This document shows, in pieces, positions 7,981 to 15,289 of a stretch of DNA of 64,000 nucleotides. Both the position numbers and the translations under genes were made by a program. The stretch's first letter is position 1, and each line of letters begins with the position of its first letter. The notes beneath the pieces were generated by a model. It saw only the letters and a list, made by a program, of their open reading frames with translations, did not search any database and was not told the origin of the DNA. This stretch comes from MFZZ01 sp964582715 (GTDB taxonomy: Bacteria; Patescibacteriota; Microgenomatia; UBA1406; GWC2-37-13): the NCBI GenBank assembly GCA_964582715.1, contig CAZOSM010000003.1:124001-188000 (forward strand), written 5' to 3'.

Positions 7981-8156
7981 TATACTTTATATAGCACTAC
8001 TTAATTACCTTATTTAATTAGTAAATCTGTGTTCCTCAATATGTAGAATATTGTCTATTAAGCGTATTGAGTAATTATTATTTATTACATATGCAATTTA
8101 TTATCCTTAATTAGTATTACTGCAGGATAATCATTATTAATTTTAAATTCATTATT
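7976..8156 (+). promoter_or_regulatory. rho leader region with hairpin
   Basis: AT-rich stretch between the end of the RNA candidate and the rho start codon. An 8-bp hairpin, ATTATCCT at 8100-8107 with AGGATAAT at 8124-8131, lies 25 nt before the ATG. No clear Shine-Dalgarno sequence or strong promoter is visible; a weak TAAATT box is 7 nt before the ATG. Rho is autoregulated in several bacteria, so the hairpin could matter, but this is not shown. Confidence 0.3.
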
Positions 8157-9461
8157 ATGTCACCTTCAAAAACAAATGATCTTCAGAAGGATGATCAATC
8201 TCTCGATGTTTCATCAGTTCTCGATACGTACGAAGAAAAGCCTATCGAACTCGTTGAAGAGTCTGTGGTAGCATCTTCAGCACAAAAACCACAAGAAAAA
8301 AAACAGGAAAATCCAGATGTTAGCAATAAATTAAAAGAAGACTTGAAAGTCAGCTATCCAGCTAAAGGTATACTTGATGTTACCTATGGTGGCTATGGTT
8401 TTTTAAGAAAAGACTATAGCATCAATCCAAATGAAGACATTTATGTCTCTACTTCTCAAATTCGTCGTTTTTGGCTTAGGAAAGGAGATGAAGTAGAAGG
8501 ATTAGCAAGACCACCTAAAGATGGTGAACGTTTTCACAGCCTTCTTTTAATCCAAAAGATAAATGGCGTTGAAATAACAGAAGAACAAAGTCGTGAACGA
8601 AAGAAATTTGATAGTCTGACTTCTCTTCATCCACATGAGCAGATTAGATTAGAAACGGAATCAGATGTCCTTGCAACTCGAATGATAGATCTGGTCTCTC
8701 CAATAGGCTTTGGACAAAGAGCACTCATTGTGTCGCAACCTAAGGCCGGAAAAACAACATTCCTCAAAAACATTGCTGAAGCCATATCTAAGAACCATCC
8801 CGATGTATATATGATTGCTATTCTTATTGGCGAACGACCAGAAGAAGTGACAGAGATAAAACGCTTTATAAAGGGTGAAGTAGCAGCCTCACATTTTGAT
8901 GAGACACCTCGACAACAAACAAAGGTTGCTAATTTAGCACTTGAACGAGCCAAAAGATTAGTTGAGATGGGGAAAGATGTAGTCATTTTGCTTGATTCTA
9001 TAACTCGATTAGCACGTGCTTTTAACCTTTCTATCAATAACTCAGGCCGAACTCTTTCTGGAGGTTTTGATCCACAGGCACTGTATCCTGCAAAGAAATT
9101 CTTAGGTGCAGCTAGAAACTGTGAAGAAGGTGGTAGTTTAACCATTATTGGAACTGCTCTAGTTGGTACAGAGTCTCGAATGGACGATCTTATTTATGAA
9201 GAACTGAAAGGAACCGGAAACATGGAAGTCCATTTAGACCGTAAATTTGCTGAAAAGCGTATTTATCCTGCTATTGATGTCACAAAGTCAGGCACCAGAC
9301 ATGAAGAGCTTATCTATGATAAAGATACCTTAAGTAGAGTAACAACATTACGTAGAATGATGGCTTTACGAACGCCTGAGGAAGGCCTTATGGCACTTAT
9401 TGATAAACTTCCAAAGACCAAGAATAATAAAGAATTTTTGGAATCCTTACATAAAGGATAA
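8157..9461 (+). CDS. rho: transcription termination factor Rho
   Basis: Hexameric RNA helicase that ends transcription at Rho-dependent sites. The first 65 residues are an acidic, low-complexity extension. The RNA-binding cold-shock-like domain follows (about 66-135, with GILDVTYGGYGFLR and EDIYVSTSQIRRF), then the RecA-like ATPase: P-loop SQPKAGKTTFL at about 193-203, ILIGERPEEVTE, the Walker B segment DVVILLDSITRLARAFN, and the secondary RNA-binding loop region ending in LDRKFAEKRIYPAIDV. All key residues are present, so the protein should be active. The 434-residue length is normal. Confidence 0.98.
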   Translation: MSPSKTNDLQKDDQSLDVSSVLDTYEEKPIELVEESVVASSAQKPQEKKQENPDVSNKLKEDLKVSYPAKGILDVTYGGYGFLRKDYSINPNEDIYVSTSQIRRFWLRKGDEVEGLARPPKDGERFHSLLLIQKINGVEITEEQSRERKKFDSLTSLHPHEQIRLETESDVLATRMIDLVSPIGFGQRALIVSQPKAGKTTFLKNIAEAISKNHPDVYMIAILIGERPEEVTEIKRFIKGEVAASHFDETPRQQTKVANLALERAKRLVEMGKDVVILLDSITRLARAFNLSINNSGRTLSGGFDPQALYPAKKFLGAARNCEEGGSLTIIGTALVGTESRMDDLIYEELKGTGNMEVHLDRKFAEKRIYPAIDVTKSGTRHEELIYDKDTLSRVTTLRRMMALRTPEEGLMALIDKLPKTKNNKEFLESLHKG

Positions 9462-9464
9462 TCC

Positions 9465-9494
9465 TTGACATAAGCCTTAAAAATATCATATCAT
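9465..9494 (+). promoter_or_regulatory. promoter of the pilin-like gene, leaderless arrangement
   Basis: TTGACA at 9465-9470 and TATCAT at 9489-9494 with an 18-nt spacer, only 6 nt before the ATG at 9501. Transcription would start at the start codon. An AAGGT directly abuts the ATG and is too close to be a normal ribosome binding site. Confidence 0.6.
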
Positions 9495-9500
9495 CAAGGT

Positions 9501-10055
9501 ATGAATAAAAAAGGGTTTACTCTTATTGAGCTTATTGTGGTGATCTCCATTATTGCGTTACTTTCCGTTATAGGGGTCACTTCTTATCAGCGAGTTCAGC
9601 GAAATGCCCGAGATGCAAGAAGGATAGGTGATATGCAGGAGCTTAAGAAAGCTTTAATGGTTTATAAGTCAATTCATGGTAGCTTCCCGACAGATTTTGA
9701 TTCCGATTGTCAAGGATGGGATGCAGCAAGTGCGAATAGTGATGGAGATGGACATTTTTTTATAGATGGACTTGCGAAAACGGGTATTATGGAGACAATC
9801 CCTCGTGATCCTTTAATTGATCAGACAACAGATCCTTGTGAAGGGCATAATGGAGAAGGACGTGATTACTATTATCATCGTTATACTGCAGCAACTGCTG
9901 CAGGTTCAAATAACGGATGTGAACCACGCGTTTTTATAATAATTGCTACAGATATGGAAAGTTCAGATGGGAGGCATCCAGAAAGCCCTGGATGGGATGA
10001 ATGTACGAGAGATTGGCATACCAATTTTGATTATGTAATAGGAGTATATGAATAA
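9501..10055 (+). CDS. type IV pilin-like protein (prepilin / pseudopilin)
   Basis: A 184-residue protein with a class III prepilin signal: MNKKG then FTLIELIVVISIIALLSVIG, with cleavage expected after Gly5, a methylated Phe, and Glu5 of the mature protein conserved. The hydrophobic helix (residues 6-28) would pack in the filament core. The globular part has several Cys (63, 105, 132, 147 by rough count) and Asp-rich loops, including DSDCQGWDAA and NSDGDGHFF, which could bind calcium. No other pilus gene is in the window, so whether it is a major pilin, minor pilin or competence pseudopilin is unknown. It has its own promoter just after rho. Confidence 0.9.
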   Translation: MNKKGFTLIELIVVISIIALLSVIGVTSYQRVQRNARDARRIGDMQELKKALMVYKSIHGSFPTDFDSDCQGWDAASANSDGDGHFFIDGLAKTGIMETIPRDPLIDQTTDPCEGHNGEGRDYYYHRYTAATAAGSNNGCEPRVFIIIATDMESSDGRHPESPGWDECTRDWHTNFDYVIGVYE

Positions 10056-10077
10056 CTATAATCTGGATCTTCAGTGT

Positions 10078-10083
10078 TATACT
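10078..10083 (+). promoter_or_regulatory. -10 box before the CsoR-like gene
   Basis: TATACT followed by TAAAGT and the ATG at 10090, the same 6-nt spacing seen at other leaderless starts here. The -35 region is weak. Confidence 0.4.
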
Positions 10084-10089
10084 TAAAGT

Positions 10090-10320
10090 ATGGAGCATTT
10101 AGATAAACGAATTGGTCGTATTTTAGGCCAACTTCGTGGAATTCAAAAAATGGTAAAAGAGAATCGTGATAATGTGGAAATTCTCCAACAGGTCTCTGCA
10201 GTAAAAAAAGCAATTGACGGGTTATCTAAAGAGATTATTTTTATTTATATAGAACGTTCACTTGAGCCAGAAAAAGCAAAAGAACTTAGAAAAACAATTG
10301 AGCGTGCTATAGACTTATAA
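10090..10320 (+). CDS. CsoR/FrmR-family small regulator lacking metal ligands
   Basis: A 76-residue all-helical protein matching the CsoR/RcnR/FrmR (DUF156) family: RIGRILGQLRGIQKMV in helix 1 and EILQQVSAVKKAIDGL in helix 2. Family members are tetrameric DNA-binding repressors that sense copper, nickel or formaldehyde through a Cys at the start of helix 2 and a His/Cys pair one helical stretch later. Here the corresponding positions read Asn28, Tyr53 and Ser57, so none of the usual ligands remains. It lies 77 nt before trxB on the same strand and may act on trxB or itself. Family membership is firm; its signal is unknown. Confidence 0.85.
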   Translation: MEHLDKRIGRILGQLRGIQKMVKENRDNVEILQQVSAVKKAIDGLSKEIIFIYIERSLEPEKAKELRKTIERAIDL

Positions 10321-10397
10321 ATCCTTCGAGAAGTGCATTCATAAGACACTATCATACTGTATGATATTCTATACATTATTATTTTTCTAAATTTCTA

Positions 10398-11405
10398 ATG
10401 AACACTTCAGCAGAAAAAATTTTAAATGTAGCAATTATTGGTGGAGGACCTTCTGGTTTAAGTGCAGCAGTGTATAATGCACGTGCCAATATGCAACCTA
10501 TGGTTTTTGCAGGATCACCTCCAGGCGGGCAATTAATGCTTACAACTGAAGTAGAAAATTTTCCTGGTTATGAAGCTATAATGGGTCCTGAGCTCGTTGA
10601 GACTCTCCGCAAACAAGCACAAAGATTCGGTACAGAAATAGTAAACGAAAATATAAAGTCAGTAGATTTTTCTAAAAAACCTTTCACATTAACTTATTCT
10701 GATAAAGAAGTAAAAGCATACAGCGTCATTATTGCTACTGGTGCACAGGCACTTTGGTTAGGCTTAGAATCGGAACAGAGGTTGCGTGGAAAGGGAGTGT
10801 CTGCATGCGCTACGTGTGATGGTTTTTTCTTCCGTAATAAGAATGTGGCTGTTGTAGGAGGCGGAGACACAGCTATGGAAGAAGCGCAGACATTAACTCG
10901 ATTTGCTAATAAAGTATATGTCATTCATCGTAGGGACAGCTTTAGAGCCTCGCAAATAATGCAGGACCGTGTGATAAGTAATCCAAAGATTGAAGTTATT
11001 TGGAATAATGAAGTGGTTGATGTACTAGGCCAAATGAAAGTTGATGGGATTAAATTGAGCCAAGGTTATAAAGGTAAAGAGGTATTACCTGTTGATGGGT
11101 TGTTTTTAGCAATTGGACATAGACCGGATACAGATTTATTTAAAGATAAGATCGAAGTAGATAAAAAAGGTTATATTGTGACATCTTCAATGAAAGCGAT
11201 TAATGTTGTACATGATAAATTAGAATCAGAAACGATTCATAATTTTGATTTCGATTACCATACAATGACTTCCATACCTGGTGTTTTTGCTGCAGGTGAT
11301 TGTGTGGACCATGTATACCGACAAGCAGGAACTGCAGCAGGGATGGGTATTGCTGCAGCTTTAGATGTTGAACGTTGGTTAACTAATCAAGGCATCAATC
11401 ACTAA
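10398..11405 (+). CDS. trxB: thioredoxin reductase
   Basis: NADPH-dependent flavoprotein that reduces thioredoxin in the cytoplasm. The FAD-binding motif IIGGGPSGLSAAVYNAR is at residues 13-29, the PGGQLMLTTEVENFPGY segment follows, the redox-active CATC pair is at 137-140, the NADPH-binding motif VVGGGDTAMEEA is at 152-163, and the C-terminal FAD segment AAGDCVDHVYRQAGTAAGMG is complete. At 335 residues it is slightly longer than the usual 310-320, with an insert of about 15 residues around residues 268-287 (a KLESETIHNFDFDYHTM segment). It follows the CsoR-like gene. Confidence 0.96.
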   Translation: MNTSAEKILNVAIIGGGPSGLSAAVYNARANMQPMVFAGSPPGGQLMLTTEVENFPGYEAIMGPELVETLRKQAQRFGTEIVNENIKSVDFSKKPFTLTYSDKEVKAYSVIIATGAQALWLGLESEQRLRGKGVSACATCDGFFFRNKNVAVVGGGDTAMEEAQTLTRFANKVYVIHRRDSFRASQIMQDRVISNPKIEVIWNNEVVDVLGQMKVDGIKLSQGYKGKEVLPVDGLFLAIGHRPDTDLFKDKIEVDKKGYIVTSSMKAINVVHDKLESETIHNFDFDYHTMTSIPGVFAAGDCVDHVYRQAGTAAGMGIAAALDVERWLTNQGINH

Positions 11406-12014
11406 TCTATTTATATGGGCACAGTCGTATTGTATTTTGTTAGAAACGGCTTTATTCATTTTGAATGAAACTTGTAACGTTAGTAATTAATCTTTACTAC
11501 TAATTAGTATTGTTTAAGGCTTGCAAGTAGGATTCAGTCTGTCATTATCGAGAGTCACAAAATTAATAATAATCATACCTCTTTTAAATAGTTTTTAAAT
11601 AGTATAGATAAGTAGCTTCTCATAAAATATACTTTATCAATATATTGTAATAGCAATCTATTTAAAATACGCATATTATCTGTTTTAAAAAAAACGCTTT
11701 GTGATAACTCATATCTGGGTCGTTACAGGATAAGCAGATATCATAATTCACTGCTATTTTAAGGCATTAAAAAATAAGAGAAATTTTTATTTTTATATTC
11801 ACGTCTGGGGCATGAAAGAGTTACAAATATATAATACGAAGTAGTCGATTGTTGCTTATTAATGGTACCAATAGTATACGTTTGGTTAATTTATACCGTA
11901 CAAATTATTATTATATACAATCTGTAATATAGACATCTTGGATATTTATTTAGTACAATAAGTACTGGACTCCATGATTTTAATTAGGTAGCTCAATATA
12001 TATTCATTAGTAGC
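11406..12014. other. 609-nt AT-rich non-coding region
   Basis: No credible gene on either strand. A TTCATT/AATGAA mini-hairpin at about 11456-11470 follows trxB without a T-run. A larger hairpin has arms 11711-11717 and 11735-11741 plus an outer GTGA/TCAC pair (11701-11704 with 11748-11751). At 11812 a short stretch closely copies the first 20 nt of the peptidase gene that starts at 12015. Confidence 0.5.
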
Positions 12015-13076
12015 ATGAAAGAGATACAATTATATTTCCGATTTTTAAAGTCGTACATCGTTTCAAGAGCTGTATATTTTGGGGTACAGTTTGAAAGAAT
12101 AAAAGATATTATCGTAGCTATCCTAGTAGTAAAAAGAGGCAAGTATTCTAGTTCTTTTTTAAATACGTCATTTGTCCTACTTATTATTACCGTTCTCATT
12201 GCTGGACCAACTATTGCAGAAAATAATCCTTTTGATGGAGCACTTGAGGAGAACCAGACCTATTTTCAGAGTACATCTGTAGCTTTTGATCCGTACAACA
12301 ACTCATTAACAACAATTGCTTCTGTTAAACCAAGAAGTGAAATCGTTAAGCATACTGTTGCAGAAGGAGAGACACTAGAGTCTATTGGAAGTAAATTTAA
12401 CGTTAGTGTAGATACGATAAAATGGGCAAATGACTTAGACTCTGAGATTATTAATACAGGAGATGTACTTGATATACCACCTGTGACAGGTGTAGTACAC
12501 AAGGTAGCAGCAGGAGATAATATCTATACAATAGCAAAAAAGTATCATGTAGATGCTCAGAATATAGTAAACTTTCCATTTAATGACTTTGTAGATCCAG
12601 AGATTTTCCAACTTACACCTGGTCAAGTATTATATGTACCTGATGGAACTATAGAAGAGGCTCCAAAGCCAGCTGAGTTTAGGTATGTCGCACAAATACA
12701 AGCAGGGGTTCAAGGTACTTCAACCTTCTTATGGCCAACTACTGGAAGTATTACCACATATCCGGTTTGGTATCATATGGCATTAGATATCGCAAATAAT
12801 GCTGCACCAGCAATTTTAGCTTCAGATACAGGTACAGTGACCTATACAGGCTGTCTAGCATATGGGTATGGATGTCATATCATTGTAGATCATGCAAATG
12901 GTTATCAGACGTTATATGCGCATTTATCGAGTATTGAAGTCGGCGCAGGACAAGTAGTAACAAAAGGTGAAAGAATTGGAGTTATGGGCTCTACTGGAAG
13001 GTCGACAGGTACCCATTTACATTTTGAGATTAGGTCAGGTGGAGTGCTAATGAATCCTTTGGGCTTTCTACAGTAA
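12015..13076 (+). CDS. LysM-M23 cell-wall peptidase
   Basis: Exported peptidoglycan endopeptidase. A 50-residue cytoplasmic tail leads to a membrane segment at about 50-68. Two LysM peptidoglycan-binding repeats follow (about 112-156, starting KHTVAEGETLESIG, and 161-209, starting VHKVAAGDNIYTIA). The C-terminal domain is a lysostaphin-type M23 metallopeptidase: zinc ligands His254 and Asp258 in YHMALDIAN, His303 in YAHL, and His336 in THLHFEI are all present, so it should be active. It probably remodels the wall during growth, division or surface-structure assembly. The unusually long cytoplasmic N-terminus makes the start slightly uncertain, though no later Met fits before the membrane helix. 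Confidence 0.93.
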   Translation: MKEIQLYFRFLKSYIVSRAVYFGVQFERIKDIIVAILVVKRGKYSSSFLNTSFVLLIITVLIAGPTIAENNPFDGALEENQTYFQSTSVAFDPYNNSLTTIASVKPRSEIVKHTVAEGETLESIGSKFNVSVDTIKWANDLDSEIINTGDVLDIPPVTGVVHKVAAGDNIYTIAKKYHVDAQNIVNFPFNDFVDPEIFQLTPGQVLYVPDGTIEEAPKPAEFRYVAQIQAGVQGTSTFLWPTTGSITTYPVWYHMALDIANNAAPAILASDTGTVTYTGCLAYGYGCHIIVDHANGYQTLYAHLSSIEVGAGQVVTKGERIGVMGSTGRSTGTHLHFEIRSGGVLMNPLGFLQ

Positions 13077-13110
13077 TATCTCTATTATTATTTTAGATTA
13101 TCCTGGCAAC

Positions 13111-13674
13111 ATGAATACAGAAGTTGTTTCTAGAAAGCTCTTCTTCATAGCAACATGTATTTCTATGTTTTTACTTCTCATATGCTTTATGTTATCTACA
13201 ATAAATACGCGTCTACATATTTTTGTGTGTAATAATAATGATAAAATTAATCTACTGATCCAAAAGAGAAATTTCAATCTACTTATTAATCCAATTGGTG
13301 AACGAGAAACATTGGAGTGTATAGGAAAAGCGTTAGCTTATTATGATAGAACAATCGATGTAATAGTAACCAATGATTCATCAATGATTAATACTATCCA
13401 GAAACGATACAACATTGGATATATAAGTACAGACAAACTAGTACAATATGAGCATATTACAATAGGTATAAAGCACCATATATCTATTAATAATAAAGGA
13501 GCTACTACAGTACTGTATCAACGTCCTTTAAGGCAGCTAAATGAAGTATTAAGAGGTGGAGATATGAATAGTATCCTAGCGCCAGAAGTAGCAGAGTCTA
13601 TTTTATCTATAGTACAACAACATGTTAAGATCACTCAATTGAGTAAGGACAAGATTACAAAAATATGGTTATGA
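13111..13674 (+). CDS. membrane-anchored protein resembling a degenerate ComEC-type beta-lactamase-fold domain
   Basis: A 187-residue protein with one N-terminal membrane helix (residues 10-29) and the rest presumably outside. The segment LHIFVCNNNDKINLLIQ, then NLLINPIG, then RTIDVIVTND lines up in order with the ComEC/Rec2 C-terminal metallo-beta-lactamase pattern (strand, GD-x-ILI, strand, LID-x-G, then IDxxxLTHxHxDH), but the HxHxDH metal site is replaced by TNDSSMINT. If the match is real the protein is non-catalytic. It follows the M23 peptidase by 34 nt, probably in one transcript, and its 3' end overlaps the convergent PaaX-like gene by 6 nt. The assignment is by eye and weak; coding status is fairly sure. 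Confidence 0.7.
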   Translation: MNTEVVSRKLFFIATCISMFLLLICFMLSTINTRLHIFVCNNNDKINLLIQKRNFNLLINPIGERETLECIGKALAYYDRTIDVIVTNDSSMINTIQKRYNIGYISTDKLVQYEHITIGIKHHISINNKGATTVLYQRPLRQLNEVLRGGDMNSILAPEVAESILSIVQQHVKITQLSKDKITKIWL

Positions 13675-14424
13675 AGCTTTTGAAGTAAGAAGAATATTTT
13701 GAATCTCTTTAAACAGATTTATAGCTTCAAATCCGATCCACTTTGCACCCACTAGCTCTTTGGGAAGGCCAGGATCTGTCTTAAGTATGTCTACATATTC
13801 ATTTACAATGAGTTTCATTTTTTTAACTTTATCTTCATCTTTCGAAAGAAGGTCATGCCATTTCATAAATAATTTTCTATACTTTTTTTCTAGTTGAGAA
13901 GTACCCCATACTTTCTCAATAAGTATCTCTCTATCACCAAAGACATGTTTAGACTCAAAAGCTTGTACATAGGCCTTCTCTTGTTGTGATATAAGATCTT
14001 TTAAGAAAGGGATAATAGGATGAGGTGTGAGCCAGAATGATCTATGCCAAGGCCCTAATCCCCAAGCTGCTACCTGTCTACGTAATCTGTCACGCAACTC
14101 TCGTTTTTTTTCAGGAATTTCATAGGAAAGAATTCTCCAAGTACCATCCCATTCTTCGCGAGTAAACCGAAAAACAGGGAAAGTAAGTGAGATAGTGGAA
14201 AAACCAACTTTTGTAAGTTTATATGAAGGTTCTGCAGAAGAAGATTCATGTTCCACAATAAGGCCTTCTTTAGCTAATTTCTTTAATGTTGCAACAGTTT
14301 TTCTATTTAATGTTAAATCGAATATGTGGAGAATATCTTTTGTATATGTAACAGGCTTAAATTCCTTAGAAGAAAGAAGTAAAAGTGATAGCAAAATTTT
14401 CGTTCGTCTATCTTTAATACCCAT
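13669..14424 (-). CDS. PaaX-family transcriptional regulator
   Basis: A 251-residue regulator with an N-terminal winged helix (KPVTYTKDILHIF to KLTKVGF, about residues 20-85) followed by the PaaX central domain: WDGTWRILSYEIPEKKRELRD and WGLGPWHRSFWLTPHP, and the C-terminal segment DPGLPKELVGAKWIGFEA with LF. In Proteobacteria PaaX represses phenylacetate degradation; no such pathway is visible, and CPR homologues have unknown targets. The longer open frame begins with a TTG at 14460, but that TTG is the first half of a TTGACA -35 box. A TATTGT box lies 7 nt before the ATG at 14424, so I place the start there. Confidence 0.88.
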   Translation of the reverse strand: MGIKDRRTKILLSLLLLSSKEFKPVTYTKDILHIFDLTLNRKTVATLKKLAKEGLIVEHESSSAEPSYKLTKVGFSTISLTFPVFRFTREEWDGTWRILSYEIPEKKRELRDRLRRQVAAWGLGPWHRSFWLTPHPIIPFLKDLISQQEKAYVQAFESKHVFGDREILIEKVWGTSQLEKKYRKLFMKWHDLLSKDEDKVKKMKLIVNEYVDILKTDPGLPKELVGAKWIGFEAINLFKEIQNILLTSKAS

Positions 14425-14431
14425 AAGCAAT

Positions 14432-14460
14432 ACAATAGCAGAATAATAGTCAGGTGTCAA
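14432..14460 (-). promoter_or_regulatory. promoter of the PaaX-like gene, leaderless arrangement
   Basis: TTGACA at 14460-14455, a 17-nt spacer, TATTGT at 14437-14432, then 7 nt to the ATG at 14424. The spacing is canonical and decides the start of the gene. Confidence 0.7.
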
Positions 14461-15277
14461 TAATATTATTTAGATTCATAGTTTAACGCTTCAAGTAAGT
14501 AAAAAGCAAGTTGAGTAATCACTTCAAAAATCAAACTGCTAAAAAAAAATACAAAGATTTTAGATTATTGTAAAGAGTAATAGGTACAATTTGAGCTCAA
14601 ACAAACATTTCCCTGAGTAGAAAGAAATATTCACTCAAAAAAGATAAATAAATATACCAGTGACTACTTAAAAAAGAATTTAATTAAAGTTTAAAACATG
14701 ATACTAAATATTCTCGTCTGTATAATTTCAGCATCAATATTGCTGTAAATAATAAAAACTATAAAGATATTTAATAAATATATCCGTGATAGGTATAAAT
14801 ATGATACGAGTCTTAAAGGAGCCATAAATATTTATTCGCTAATATTATTCACTTTGATTATTCAAAGCTAGAAGTCTTAATAATTAAAAGTAAATTTGAG
14901 TATATTATTTATATTAGACATGATTGATAATAAAAAGCTTTTTAGAGTAATCTATAGTTGTTAGAGTAGTCGAATATAGTCCTATAGCGTATTTCTTTGT
15001 TAGTTTGGTACAGCCTAAATATATACAAGCCTTTACAAAGCCCTAAGTATATAGTTACGTTAAATATTAGGACAAGATGTTAATTGGTTGAGAACATATA
15101 ACTTTTCGTCTGCATAATATTGCTCATTCTCCTTGATATAGAGGTAATATGGTGGCTTAATTAGGTAAGTATCCGTGCGTATGTAATTCATTACGCTAGG
15201 CTTTGTGAATGTCTTATTGTAGGTTCATTATTTCTTTATGATTCTTATTGATATTTTATGGAATTTGTTTTAGATTT
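14461..15277. other. 817-nt AT-rich non-coding region
   Basis: Divergent region between the PaaX-like gene and the fibre-like gene at 15290. Both strands are full of stops. The only distinct site noticed is a perfect 12-bp palindrome, TTTGAGCTCAAA, at 14590-14601, about 165 nt upstream of the PaaX-like start; it could be an operator, but nothing confirms it. Confidence 0.5.
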
Positions 15278-15283
15278 TATGAT
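15278..15283 (+). promoter_or_regulatory. -10 box deciding the start of the 534-residue gene
   Basis: TATGAT followed by ATGCAC and then ATG at 15290, the 6-nt spacing typical here. The -35 box is weak. Confidence 0.4.
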
Positions 15284-15289
15284 ATGCAC

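Noticed and set aside
8627..9145. 172-codon antisense frame within rho
   Set aside because: It lies wholly inside the conserved rho ATPase region and has no features of its own.
14425..14460. TTG start for the PaaX-like gene
   Set aside because: The TTG is part of a TTGACA -35 box with a correctly spaced -10, which places transcription start at the later ATG at 14424.
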